DNA of 64,000 nucleotides from Pseudomonadota bacterium (GTDB lineage: Bacteria > Pseudomonadota > Gammaproteobacteria > Burkholderiales > Sulfuricellaceae): assembly GCA_021801705.1 (NCBI GenBank), contig JAJYXP010000019.1, forward strand, positions 1 to 64,000. Reading direction: 5' to 3'. The stretch's first letter is position 1. Every line of letters begins with the position of its first letter. Both the position numbers and the translations under genes were made by a program. Shown here one piece after another: positions 34,936 through 44,300 of this stretch. Below the pieces are notes generated by a model that was given only the letters and a program-made list of their open reading frames with translations, was not told the origin of the DNA and made no database searches.

Positions 34936-34944
34936 GGAGCATAA

Positions 34945-35271
34945 ATGACGCTAACAAAAGCTGAACTTGCGGATTTGCTGTTTGAAAAAGTAGGTTTGAA
35001 CAAAAGGGAAGCCAAGGACATGGTGGAATCCTTTTTTGAGGAAATCCGCCTGTCACTGGAAAATGGGGATGGCGTCAAACTGTCCGGCTTCGGCAATTTT
35101 GAATTGCGCCAGAAGCCCGAACGCCCAGGCCGCAACCCGAAGACAGGAGAAGAAATTCCGATTACCGCCCGGCGCGTGGTTACTTTCCATGCCAGCCAAA
35201 AGCTGAAGGCTTTGGTGGAAGAATCCTACAATCTAGGGGCCGCAAGTGGTGGAAACCGCAAGCAAGCCTGA
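34945..35271 (+). CDS. ihfA: Integration host factor subunit alpha
   Basis: 108 residues, [20 protein letters not shown]..., with the HU/IHF DNA-binding arm ([18 protein letters not shown]). GAGG precedes the ATG. IHF bends DNA at specific sites and often helps sigma-54 activators, which is relevant to the sigma-54-type promoter at 13404. The gene ends 26 bases inside the next reading frame. Position downstream of pheT is the usual one. Confidence 0.97.
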   Translation: MTLTKAELADLLFEKVGLNKREAKDMVESFFEEIRLSLENGDGVKLSGFGNFELRQKPERPGRNPKTGEEIPITARRVVTFHASQKLKALVEESYNLGAASGGNRKQA

Positions 35272-35626
35272 TTTGCCGCCGATCCCGGCAAAGCGTTATT
35301 TCACCATTGGTGAAGTGAGCGAACTGTGCGGGGTAAAGCCGCATGTCCTGCGCTACTGGGAGCAGGAATTTACCCAGCTCAAGCCGGTGAAACGGCGCGG
35401 CAACCGACGCTACTACCAGCATCATGAAGTGCTGCTGGTGCGCCGCATCCGCGACCTGCTGTACGAGCAGGGCTTCACCATCAGCGGCGCGCGCCACCGC
35501 CTGGAAGAAGGCGGCGGGCGGGAAGCGCCTGAGGTCGAATCCCTTGCGTCACCTGCCGGCGAGAGCGTCGATCTGGCGCTGTTGCGGCAGGAAATCAAAA
35601 GCGTGCTGGAATTGCTCCGTCTCTAG
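35246..35626 (+). CDS. MerR-family transcriptional regulator
   Basis: 126 residues with a GTG start overlapping ihfA by 26 bases. The N-terminal winged helix is typical of MerR ([25 protein letters not shown], then [26 protein letters not shown]), followed by a short helical tail and no cysteine pair or ligand domain. The same gene follows ihfA in many beta- and gammaproteobacteria, with no well-established target. Without a sensor domain it may act constitutively or with a partner. Confidence 0.9.
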   Translation: MVETASKPDLPPIPAKRYFTIGEVSELCGVKPHVLRYWEQEFTQLKPVKRRGNRRYYQHHEVLLVRRIRDLLYEQGFTISGARHRLEEGGGREAPEVESLASPAGESVDLALLRQEIKSVLELLRL

Positions 35627-35646
35627 CCGATTCAAGAGGTTTCGGC

Positions 35647-35652
35647 TATAAT
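35647..35652 (+). promoter_or_regulatory. -10 box of tRNA-Pro promoter
   Basis: TATAAT stands 10 bases before the tRNA, with GGC just upstream. No good -35 match was found at normal spacing. Confidence 0.5.
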
Positions 35653-35661
35653 GCCGACTTT

Positions 35662-35739
<78 letters not shown>

Positions 35740-35816
35740 TTATTTAAACCTGAAGCGGGGTGGCCGGAAAAGCTTCCCCGCTTGATGACTTCACAGGCTA
35801 ACCGTAAATACCAACG

Positions 35817-36560
35817 ATGCGGATTTTGTTGAGTAACGATGACGGTTATTTTGCTCCCGGCCTGGCCTGCCTTGCCGCTACACTTTCCTCTCTTGCCAAT
35901 ATAACCGTTGTTGCACCCGAGCGTGACCGCAGCGGTGCCAGCAACTCGCTGACACTGGATCGGCCGCTTATTCTCCGGCGTTCCCATAACGGTTTTTACT
36001 ACGTCAATGGCACGCCCACCGATTGCGTTCATCTTGCCGTGACCGGCATGCTCGACGAGATGCCGGATATGGTGATATCCGGTATCAATCACGGTGCCAA
36101 CATGGGCGATGACACGGTCTATTCCGGTACTGTGGCGGCAGCGACAGAAGGCTTTCTGCTCGGCATCCCCTCCATCGCGGTGTCTCTGGTCAGCAAGGGG
36201 GGCGGCAACTTCATTACTGCTGCGCGCGTGGTGGCGGATATCATACGCCATCACCAGGAGCGGCCCTTTAAACAGGCTGCGCTGCTCAATATCAATGTGC
36301 CCGATTTGCCTTACGATGAGTTGAAAGGACGGGAAATTACGCGGCTCGGCAAGCGCCACAAGGCGGAACCGGTAGTGAAGTCGGTCAACCCGCGAGGAGA
36401 AACGGTGTATTGGGTCGGTGCGGCAGGTGCAGCGCAGGATGCCGGTTCCGGTACCGATTTCGGTGCCGTGGCGCGCAGTCTGGTATCGGTGACGCCGCTG
36501 CAGATTGATCTCACCCACTACGGCCAGGTGGACGCGATCAGGGCGTGGCTGAACCCATGA
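35817..36560 (+). CDS. surE: 5'/3'-nucleotidase SurE
   Basis: 247 residues starting [15 protein letters not shown], with the metal-binding NDD motif, [11 protein letters not shown], and the [21 protein letters not shown] block of the SurE family. It removes phosphate from nucleoside monophosphates and is linked to stationary-phase survival. It begins the conserved surE-pcm-nlpD-rpoS run; its stop overlaps the pcm ATG by 4 bases. Confidence 0.97.
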   Translation: MRILLSNDDGYFAPGLACLAATLSSLANITVVAPERDRSGASNSLTLDRPLILRRSHNGFYYVNGTPTDCVHLAVTGMLDEMPDMVISGINHGANMGDDTVYSGTVAAATEGFLLGIPSIAVSLVSKGGGNFITAARVVADIIRHHQERPFKQAALLNINVPDLPYDELKGREITRLGKRHKAEPVVKSVNPRGETVYWVGAAGAAQDAGSGTDFGAVARSLVSVTPLQIDLTHYGQVDAIRAWLNP

Positions 36561-37213
36561 GCGCAAAACTCAGCGGCATCGGCATGACTTCCCAGCGCAC
36601 CCGTGCGCGTCTGGTGGAGCGCTTGCGCAACCAGGGCATCAAGGACGAAGTGGTGCTCGAAGCGATGAGCTCGATTCCCCGCCATATTTTCGTCGACGAG
36701 GCGCTGGCTAGCCGGGCCTACGAAGACTGCTCCCTGCCGATCGGTTTCGGCCAGACCATTTCCAATCCCCACACTGTAGCGCGCATGTCCGAGCTCTTGC
36801 GTGGCGGCGGAGTGCTGGGTAAAGTGCTGGAGATCGGTACCGGCTGCGGGTACCAGACTGCCATTCTGTCGCGCCTGGCGCGTGAGGTGTATTCCGTCGA
36901 GCGGATTGCGCCGCTGCTGATGAAAGCACGGGGGCATCTGCGTGAGGTCCGTGCGCCCAACGTCAAGGTCAAGCATGCCGATGGCTCGCTGGGCCTGGCC
37001 GAGTTGGGGCCGTTCGACGCCATCATCATGACCGCGGCCGCCACCCATGTGCCTGAAGCATTGCTGCCCCAGCTTGCAGTGGGGGGGCGGATGGTTTTTC
37101 CGATTGGAACCGGCGAGCAGCGTCTCTGTCTGATCGAACATACTGCCCAGGAATATCGGCAGACAACGCTGGAAACGGTGAAATTCGTGCCCTTGCTGCC
37201 GGGATTGGTATGA
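36557..37213 (+). CDS. pcm: Protein-L-isoaspartate O-methyltransferase
   Basis: 218 residues from the ATG at 36557, within the surE stop; a GTG four codons earlier is possible. The SAM-binding block [14 protein letters not shown] and family blocks [29 protein letters not shown] and VPEALLPQL are present. It repairs isoaspartyl residues in aged proteins. It overlaps nlpD by 4 bases. Confidence 0.97.
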   Translation: MSAKLSGIGMTSQRTRARLVERLRNQGIKDEVVLEAMSSIPRHIFVDEALASRAYEDCSLPIGFGQTISNPHTVARMSELLRGGGVLGKVLEIGTGCGYQTAILSRLAREVYSVERIAPLLMKARGHLREVRAPNVKVKHADGSLGLAELGPFDAIIMTAAATHVPEALLPQLAVGGRMVFPIGTGEQRLCLIEHTAQEYRQTTLETVKFVPLLPGLV

Positions 37214-38253
37214 CCAGTAGTAAATCCGACTTCAGGCGCCCCGGCGCGCTCTGGCTGCTGTCCCTTGCCTTTGCCCTGCTGCTGAACGGGTGCGCGTCGA
37301 CCAAGTCGACAGCGCCGGTGATCGAACGGGCCAGCCAGACGAAAAAGGCAATGCCTAAAAGTAAAGTGGCAAGCGATTGGCGCCCCCAGTCCTATACCGT
37401 GCAGAAGGGCGACACTTTGTATGGCATTGCCCTGGAACATGGTTTTGACTACAAGGAAGTGGCGGAGTGGAATGGCATCGAGCCGCCCTACATCATCCGT
37501 ATCGGGCAACAGTTGAAACTGGCGTCCGCTACGCAATCAACGGTGGTTGTCACGCCTTTGAAAAGCGCGATGGGGGTGGAGGAAGTCCGGTCTTCAGGCG
37601 AAGAAGGGATGTTGAAGACGCAGCCCAAGGCAATCAAGCAGCCTTATTCCCCGCAAGGGGATTCCGATCCGCTACGGGCTAAAGCCCGTGCGGAATCGTA
37701 TGCCCCACAAGGGGACTCCGACTTTCTACGCGCTAAAGCGCGTGAAAGATCGTATGCCCCGCAGGCGGAAAAATTGCCGGCCCAGGCTGAAGCAGCCCCG
37801 GTCAAGCCGGTGCCGGTTGAGGAAATTGATCGCCCCGCCGAGAAGAAAGAAGATGCTTCAGTCGACGATGACGAGCGGATCGAATGGAACTGGCCCGCTG
37901 CCGGCAAGGTGATCGCCGGATTCAATGAAGCTTCCGGTACCGGGAAAGGACTGGATATCGGCGGGAAAAGCGGCCAGCCGGTTTTTGCCGCCGCGCCGGG
38001 CAAGGTGGTGTACAGCGGCAGTGGCTTGCGCGGCTATGGAAAGCTGGTCATCATCAAGCACAGCAAGATCTATTTGAGCGCTTACGCGCACAATAACCAG
38101 ATTCTTGTAAAAGAAGGGCAGAATGTAACGAAAGGCCAGAAAATTGCCGAGATGGGCAATTCCGATGCCGACCGGATCAAGTTGCATTTCGAGATCCGGC
38201 GTTTCGGCAAACCGGTTGACCCGATGAAATATTTGGGGTCTGTTAATGAATAA
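37210..38253 (+). CDS. nlpD: Lipoprotein NlpD, LysM and M23 domains
   Basis: 347 residues: lipobox (LLNGC, Cys28), a LysM peptidoglycan-binding domain ([17 protein letters not shown], 62-105), a long linker and a C-terminal M23-type domain ([25 protein letters not shown]). The zinc ligands of active M23 peptidases are replaced (GLDIGG for HxGxD), as in NlpD proteins that activate amidases instead of cutting. The linker holds two 18-residue tandem repeats (146-181) encoded by REP-like DNA. The stop codon lies in a large hairpin before rpoS. Confidence 0.95.
   Translation: MTSSKSDFRRPGALWLLSLAFALLLNGCASTKSTAPVIERASQTKKAMPKSKVASDWRPQSYTVQKGDTLYGIALEHGFDYKEVAEWNGIEPPYIIRIGQQLKLASATQSTVVVTPLKSAMGVEEVRSSGEEGMLKTQPKAIKQPYSPQGDSDPLRAKARAESYAPQGDSDFLRAKARERSYAPQAEKLPAQAEAAPVKPVPVEEIDRPAEKKEDASVDDDERIEWNWPAAGKVIAGFNEASGTGKGLDIGGKSGQPVFAAAPGKVVYSGSGLRGYGKLVIIKHSKIYLSAYAHNNQILVKEGQNVTKGQKIAEMGNSDADRIKLHFEIRRFGKPVDPMKYLGSVNE
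37645..37764 (+). repeat. Tandem REP-like repeats translated in the NlpD linker
   Basis: Two 54-base units plus a partial third encode Y(S/A)PQGDSD(P/F)LRAKAR with variable ends. The part 37716-37756 is the inverted relative of the repeat in lolD (37 of 41 positions match). Each unit carries a palindrome such as ACGGGCTAAAGCCCGT or ACGCGCTAAAGCGCGT. Confidence 0.8.
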
Positions 38254-38287
38254 ATGTTACTCGCGTAACATTTGTTCATTAACAGAC
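38238..38287 (+). promoter_or_regulatory. 23-bp hairpin spanning the nlpD stop codon, upstream of rpoS
   Basis: 38238-38260 pairs with 38265-38287 around the loop TCGC with one mismatch (core AAATGTTAC/GTAACATTT). The nlpD TAA is within the left arm and rpoS starts 23 bases after the stem. There is no T-run directly after it, so it may control read-through, mRNA decay or translation of rpoS rather than be a plain terminator. Confidence 0.65.
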
Positions 38288-38309
38288 TCTTACAAAATGA
38301 CAGGCCATC

Positions 38310-39251
38310 ATGAGCGATGATATTTACCCGGAAGAAGATGAGCCCTTGAGCGATGGGATCGCCCTTCGCGACGAGGAGAACGTTGATGTCGCCCTGGGGT
38401 TGAATGATGTGCCCGGCGAATATCAATGCGATCCTACGCTGCTTTATTTCAATGAAATCGGCCAAAATGCCTTGCTCACCGCCGCTGAGGAGTACACCCT
38501 CGCATGCCGGGTTAAACAGGGGGACTTCGATGCGCGTCAGCGCATGATCGTGTGCAATCTTCGGCTGGTGGTGAATATCGCCAAGCATTACGTGAACCGC
38601 GGCCTGGCATTGCTGGACCTGATCGAGGAAGGCAATCTGGGATTGATGCACGCGTTGGAAAAATTCGACCCGGAGCGCGGATTCCGTTTTTCCACCTACG
38701 CGACCTGGTGGATCCGGCAGAATATCGAGCGTGCCATCATGAACCAGTCGCGCACCATACGAATCCCGGTGCATGTGATCCGGGAGATGAATATTTGCCT
38801 GCATGCGTTCCGGCACCTTGAAGCCCACAAGGGTGGCGAGCCCAGCGCCGACGAGGTGGCCCACCTGCTGGGCAGGCCAGTGGACGAAGTGCGCCACGTG
38901 CTGAATCTGAACGAACGCATGGCTTCGCTCGATACGCCGCTGGACATTGATCCGACGCTATCCCTGGGTGACGCGATTCCCGACGAGAATAACCTGTCGC
39001 CCGAGCTGCTCCTGCAGCACACCGAGCTGGAAGCATTTGTCCGTCTCTGGCTGGATGAGCTGGGCGACAAGCAGCGCTGCGTGATAGAGCGTCGTTTCGG
39101 CCTGAACGGTTGCGAAATTCATACCCTTGAGGAAGTGGCCGACACGCTCGATATCACCCGCGAACGGGTGCGCCAGATACAGGTAGAGGCATTGCACCTT
39201 TTGCGCCGTATTCTGAGGCGCAAGGGAATATCGCGCAGCGACGCGCTGTAA
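38310..39251 (+). CDS. rpoS: RNA polymerase sigma factor RpoS
   Basis: 313 residues with sigma-70 regions 1.2 to 4.2: region 2 ([52 protein letters not shown]), region 3 ([14 protein letters not shown]), region 4 ([30 protein letters not shown]). Length and the short N-terminus fit RpoS and not RpoD. It directs general stress and stationary-phase transcription. The synteny with nlpD supports the call. A start-proximal hairpin at 38238 may control its expression. Confidence 0.96.
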   Translation: MSDDIYPEEDEPLSDGIALRDEENVDVALGLNDVPGEYQCDPTLLYFNEIGQNALLTAAEEYTLACRVKQGDFDARQRMIVCNLRLVVNIAKHYVNRGLALLDLIEEGNLGLMHALEKFDPERGFRFSTYATWWIRQNIERAIMNQSRTIRIPVHVIREMNICLHAFRHLEAHKGGEPSADEVAHLLGRPVDEVRHVLNLNERMASLDTPLDIDPTLSLGDAIPDENNLSPELLLQHTELEAFVRLWLDELGDKQRCVIERRFGLNGCEIHTLEEVADTLDITRERVRQIQVEALHLLRRILRRKGISRSDAL

Positions 39252-39255
39252 CCCC

Positions 39256-39921
39256 CTACATCCGCGAGGAGCGTGCGCCCTGGCTCGCCAGATAAGTCAT
39301 GATGCGTAGCGCCATGCCATGCAGCGGCACTATTTCATCCACGGCGCCGCTGAGGATGGCTTCCTTGGGCATGCCGAACACCACGCAACTGGCCTCGTCC
39401 TGGGCGAAGTTGTAGGCCCCGGCCCGTTTCATTTCCAGCATGCCTTGCGCGCCGTCCTTGCCCATACCGGTGAGGATTACCCCGATCGCGCTCTTTCCCG
39501 CTTGCAGGGCGGCGGAACGAAACAGTACATCTACCGAGGGCCGGTGAAGATTGACGGGCAGGCCGCCGGATAATTCGCAGACAAAGTTCGTGCCGCTACG
39601 TTTCACCAGCAGGTGGGAATGACCCGGCGCGATGTAGGCATGGCCGGGCAGGATGCGGTCGCCATTCTCCGCTTCTTTCACCGTGATCTTGCACAGATTG
39701 TCGAGCCGCTGGGCGAACGATTTGGTGAAGGCTTTCGGCATGTGCTGGGTGACGACAATGCCCGGGCAGTCCGGCGGCAGTTGACCAAGGAAATCCTTCA
39801 GGGCTTCCGTGCCGCCGGTGGAAGCGCCTACGATGATCAGCTTCCCCGCGTATCTGGAGCCATCCGGGCTCGTTGTTCCGGCAGCCGTGGCGATTGCATC
39901 GGGATTCGGCGTTCTGATCAT
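39256..39921 (-). CDS. cheB: CheB-type methylesterase domain protein lacking a receiver
   Basis: About 221 residues from the ATG at 39921 (an ATG at 39945 is the alternative; neither has a clear ribosome-binding site). The catalytic domain is complete: [10 protein letters not shown] (Ser), TQHMPKAF (His) and [13 protein letters not shown] (Asp). CheB removes methyl groups from chemoreceptor glutamates. The usual N-terminal receiver domain is missing, so control by CheA phosphorylation is not expected. It follows cheR after 36 bases with no cheA, cheW or receptor gene nearby, and points toward rpoS. Confidence 0.85.
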   Translation of the reverse strand: MIRTPNPDAIATAAGTTSPDGSRYAGKLIIVGASTGGTEALKDFLGQLPPDCPGIVVTQHMPKAFTKSFAQRLDNLCKITVKEAENGDRILPGHAYIAPGHSHLLVKRSGTNFVCELSGGLPVNLHRPSVDVLFRSAALQAGKSAIGVILTGMGKDGAQGMLEMKRAGAYNFAQDEASCVVFGMPKEAILSGAVDEIVPLHGMALRIMTYLASQGARSSRM

Positions 39922-39957
39922 TTTACTTGCGGCGCATCGTGGCATCGGGAGAGGCGC

Positions 39958-40824
39958 TTATCCGTGGAAAGCATGAAGCGTGGCCTGGGGCGTCAACTCA
40001 TAAACGGTCTTGCCTTGCGATTTGAACAGGTCTGCAGCGTGATAAAAGCTTTCCGAGTGGCCGGCGAACAACAAGCCTTCGCGGCGCAGCAGAGGGACGA
40101 ATTTTTGCAACACCTTGTACTGGGTGGGCTTGTCGAAATAAATCATTACGTTGCGGCAGAAAACCGCATCGAACGGTCCGCGCATCGGCCAGGTGGCATC
40201 AAGCAGGTTGATTCTTCTGAAAGTGACCATGTCACGCAGTTCCTGGCGCACCATGGCAGTGCCTTCCTGGGCGCCGGTGCCTTTGACGAAGAAACGCTTC
40301 ACCTTGTCCGGCGGCAGTTTTTCCAGGCGTTCCAGGGGATAAATGCCGGTCTGGGCTTTTTTCAATACCTGGGTATCCAGGTCTGTCGCCAGAATGTGCA
40401 CCGGCGGCGTGAAGCTATCGAACAGCTCCACCATGGTCATGGCCATGGAGTAGGGCTCCTCGCCGGTTGAGGAAGCTGCGCACCAGAGCGAAATCGGGTG
40501 CTGTCCTTTGTATTTTCTGACGTGTTCGGCCAGGATCGGGAAATGGTGCGGTTCGCGGAAAAAGGAAGTGAGGTTGGTGGTGAGAGAATTGGTGAACGCC
40601 TCCATTTCCGTGATATCGCCTCGCTCCAGGCGGGCCAGGTACTCGGCGAAACTGCTTATTCCGGTTGCGCGCAGGCGCCGTGCCAGGCGGCTGTACACCA
40701 TGTCCTGCTTGGCCGGGGAGAGCGCGATGCCGGCGCGCTCGTGGATCAGCTTGCGGATACGCTCAAAATCCTGTGTTGTGAATTGAAATTCGCGCGAGGT
40801 GGAGGTGTTCGGATTTGTTGCCAT
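39958..40824 (-). CDS. cheR: Chemoreceptor glutamate methyltransferase CheR
   Basis: 288 residues: N-terminal helical domain (FERIRKLIHERAGIAL, YSRLARRLRATG), then the SAM domain with LWCAASSTGEEPYSMAM, ILATDLDTQVL and FCRNVMIYFDKPTQ, the CheR signature set. No TPR tail. It methylates glutamates of chemoreceptors or, in orphan pairs, may act on other sensors such as the kinases of the adjacent signalling locus; that is a guess from position. A TATAAT box lies 48 bases upstream of the start. Confidence 0.93.
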   Translation of the reverse strand: MATNPNTSTSREFQFTTQDFERIRKLIHERAGIALSPAKQDMVYSRLARRLRATGISSFAEYLARLERGDITEMEAFTNSLTTNLTSFFREPHHFPILAEHVRKYKGQHPISLWCAASSTGEEPYSMAMTMVELFDSFTPPVHILATDLDTQVLKKAQTGIYPLERLEKLPPDKVKRFFVKGTGAQEGTAMVRQELRDMVTFRRINLLDATWPMRGPFDAVFCRNVMIYFDKPTQYKVLQKFVPLLRREGLLFAGHSESFYHAADLFKSQGKTVYELTPQATLHAFHG

Positions 40825-41315
40825 TGTTTTGGATAAATGCCTAAAGTAGTGCTGGCAGAAGTTAGCATTGCATTATATATCCAAGCTGGCCCAAGCCCGC
40901 AAGTCGCTTGCAGCGATCGATGAAGCCATCGCCACGCGAGATTCAGTCTGGCCGGAATTATGCCGTGGAAATGCTGCTTTCCCTTGTGTGCAACGACACT
41001 TTTCCCCATAATCACATTAATAATCAAGAATAAATCTTTTCCCTGGACAAAAGACAAAAACCAAGGCGAGTAGCTAAAAAACGTGAAAAAATTGGGTCCA
41101 CAATCCGCAACCCCGCCGAAAATTCGCTTTTCCAGCAGCTTCGGCGGTCTTCCATTGAGCCTTCATTGGGCAAGAAATCCGGCTTGCCTCCCCGCTTCAT
41201 GGCTCTATCAGCGGGCAACCCCATTCTTTCTGTTGACGGTGTGGCCGGTGCAGGGCTGACCCATTCGCTCGGTGAGTCCGGATGACTTTGGAATGGAAAA
41301 TAGAGAGGAAAGTTT
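40825..41315. other. 491-base divergent region between cheR and the signalling locus
   Basis: On the minus strand TATAAT (40877-40872) is a fair -10 for cheR, with TTGCGG 19 bases upstream as a poor -35. The rest has some short degenerate repeats around CCCATTC (about 41217-41270) and a small GGCAAG/CTTGCC hairpin (about 41169-41188), but no gene or recognised riboswitch. Confidence 0.4.
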
Positions 41316-44300
41316 GTGAAAAAAAGTCCGCTTGATCTTGTTTTCGGCATAAAAGGTGCTGAAAGAAAGATAGGCGCCACCACCGCTGCCATTCTGGTGT
41401 TGATCGTGCTGATTACCGGGGCCGCCTTTTATTTTAAGCTGTTCCACCAGTTGAACGCTCAGCTCGAAAGCCATATGACGGGGATGGTGAACGACAAGGA
41501 AAACTTCATCAACAGCGTGATTGAGACCGAGGCAGGGACGATGAGCACTCGCTCGCAGTGGCCTGGCCTGCGCGAGTTGATGCTCGCGGTCAATGCCGGT
41601 ACCGCCGGCAAGAACGATTTGCGTGAAATCGACGCCATTCTGGAAAACATCATGCTCAGCCGGGATGTGTCGGCGATCGAATTGTCCGATGCGCGCGGCA
41701 GGGTTGTCAGCGCTGTTGGCGAGTTTATCCGGGAGCCGGCCATGACGGCGGTGCTGCGTCATCCGGAAAATACCACCCTGCTCTGGAAGGACTCGTATTA
41801 TCTCCGGGTTGCCACCCCGATGTGGGAAAACGGCACGCTCATCGGCACATTGAACACGGAAATTCCCTTGCCGCGCATGACCAGGGCGCTTCAGGCTACC
41901 CACTCAATGGGTGAAAGCTCGGAGTTCATGATATGCGCCCCGCTACCACAGGGGCGGATGAGGTGTTTTCCCAACCATCACCGTCCGTCCGGTTTTGAAA
42001 TGCAGAGCCGCATCGACGGCATGGCGCTGCCCATGAGTTATGCGCTGGAGGGTAAAAGTGGCGTGGCCACGATGCTCAACCAGCAACGGGAAAAAGTATT
42101 TGTCGCTTACCGGCCGGTCGGAGACAGCGGGCTGGGCATAGCTGCGAAGATCGACAACGACGAACTGACAAAACCGATTCGGGAAGAGCTGCTGTGGACA
42201 GTTCCCTTCCTCGCCGCGCTGGCGGCGCTGGGGTTTGTCCTGCTGCGCTGGCAGGTGGGGCCGCTGGTGCGCGAGGTGGTCAGTTCCAGAACTCGCGTAC
42301 ACGCGATCATGGACAACGCAGCAGACGGGATAATTACCATCGACGAGCGCGGCATCATCGAGTTGTTCAGCGTCGCGGCGGCGCGTATTTTCGGCTACCC
42401 GGATTCCGAGGCTATCGGCAAGAACGTCAGCATGTTGATGCCGGAAGCTTATCGCGGCAAGTTCGATGCGGGGAGGCAAAATCATCTCCCCACCGGGGTG
42501 GCCAAAGTGATAGGGCGCGGGGAGCAAGAACTGCGGGGGCAGCGCAAGGACGGCAGCGTATTTCCGATGGAAATCGCGCTGGGCGAAATGATGCTGAATG
42601 GCAAGCGCAGGTCCATCTTGTCGGTGCGCGATATCAGCGCGCTCAAGCTGGCGGAAGAAAAGGTGCGCAAGCTGTCGATGGTGGTGGAGGAAACCGGCAA
42701 CTCGGTGATGATCACCGACCGACAGGGTGTCATCGAGTACGTCAATCCCGCATTCAGCAAGCTGAGCGGCTATCTTCCCGAGGAGGTGTTGGGCAAATCT
42801 CCGGCTTTTCTTCAATCCGGCCTGACTCCGCCGGATTATTACCAGCAGATGTGGGAGACCCTGCGGGCCGGGCAGGAATGGCGCGGCGAGATGCTCAACC
42901 GGAAAAAAAACGACGAGTTGTTCTGGGAGTCGGAGGTGGTTTCGCCTCTGAAGGACGAGGCGGGCGAAATCACCCATTTCGTCGCCATCAAGGAGGACGT
43001 CACCGAACGCAAGCGCCAGGAAGAAAAGCTGCGCCTGTGGGAACGCGCAATCGAATCCAGCATCAACCCCATTCTCATTACCGATGCCACTCTGCCGAAC
43101 CAGCCGCTGATCTATACTAACCCGGCGTTCGAGCGCATTACCGGCTACAGTCAGGAGGAGGTGTTGGGGCGAAGCTGCAGCTTCCTGCAGAACGAGGACC
43201 ACGAGCAGCCCGGAATTGATGAGCTGCATCAGGCTATTAGCGAGCAGCGCGAGGGGCGCTCTGTGCTACGCAATTACCGCAAGGACGGCAGCATGTTCTG
43301 GAACGAGCTGCTGGTTGCGCCGGTGCGCGACGAGAAAGGCAAGGTTACGAATTTCATCTGCGTCCAGAACGACATCACCGAGCGCATGCGCTACGAAAGC
43401 CAGCTCGAACGTCAGGCCAATTACGATACGCTCACCGCGCTGCCCAATCGCAACCTGTTCCATGACCGGCTCGACCAGGCGCTGACCTACGCGCATCGCC
43501 ACGATAGCGGGCTGGCGGTGCTGCTGATCGACCTCGACCGCTTCAAGAATATCAACGACAGTCTCGGCCACACGGCCGGCGACATCCTGCTTCAGGACGT
43601 TGCCACCCGGATCGCCGGCTGTGTGCGCGAAGGCGACACCGTGGCGCGTCTGGGCGGGGACGAGTTTGTCGCGATCCTGTCGGAAATCGCGGCGGAAGAG
43701 GACACCACGGCAGTGACCCGGAAGATACTGGAGGCCTTGGCCGAACCCTTTACCATCGAGGGCCGCGAGCTGCACGTCACCGGCAGCATCGGTATCGCGC
43801 TCCACCCCAAGGATGGCGATGATGCCGAGACCCTGCTGAAGTGCGCCGATGCCGCCTTGTATCGTTCCAAGGATCTGGGGCGCAACATGTCCCAGTTCTT
43901 CAACGTCGAGATGAACGCCAAGGCGATGGAGCGGCTGATGCTGGAAGGCGGCCTGCGCCGCGCCCTGGAGCAGCGGGAGTTTCTGCTGCACTACCAGCCG
44001 CGGGTGGATTTGCGTACCGGGGAGATCACCGGCATGGAGGCGCTGGTGCGTTGGCAGCACCCCGAAATGGGGTTGATTTCTCCGCTACGGTTTATCCCGG
44101 TGGCGGAAGAGGCCGGATTGATCGTGCCGCTCGGCGAATGGGTGCTGCGTACCGCCTGCGAGCAGAACAAGTCATGGCAGCGCGCCGGGCTCAAGCCCGT
44201 GTGCGTTGCGGTCAATCTGTCGGCGCGCCAGTTCAGGCATCAGGACCTGGTTCAGGTGGTGGCCGGGATCCTCAAGGAAACCGACCTCGATCCTTGCTAC

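Noticed and set aside
35751-35784. Hairpin after tRNA-Pro as a terminator
   Set aside because: The stem AAGCGGGG/CCCCGCTT is good but no T-run follows; noted under the tRNA only.
40825-41315. c-di-GMP riboswitch upstream of the giant sensor gene
   Set aside because: I looked for the GEMM core and tetraloop-receptor pattern because c-di-GMP genes follow; none was found.
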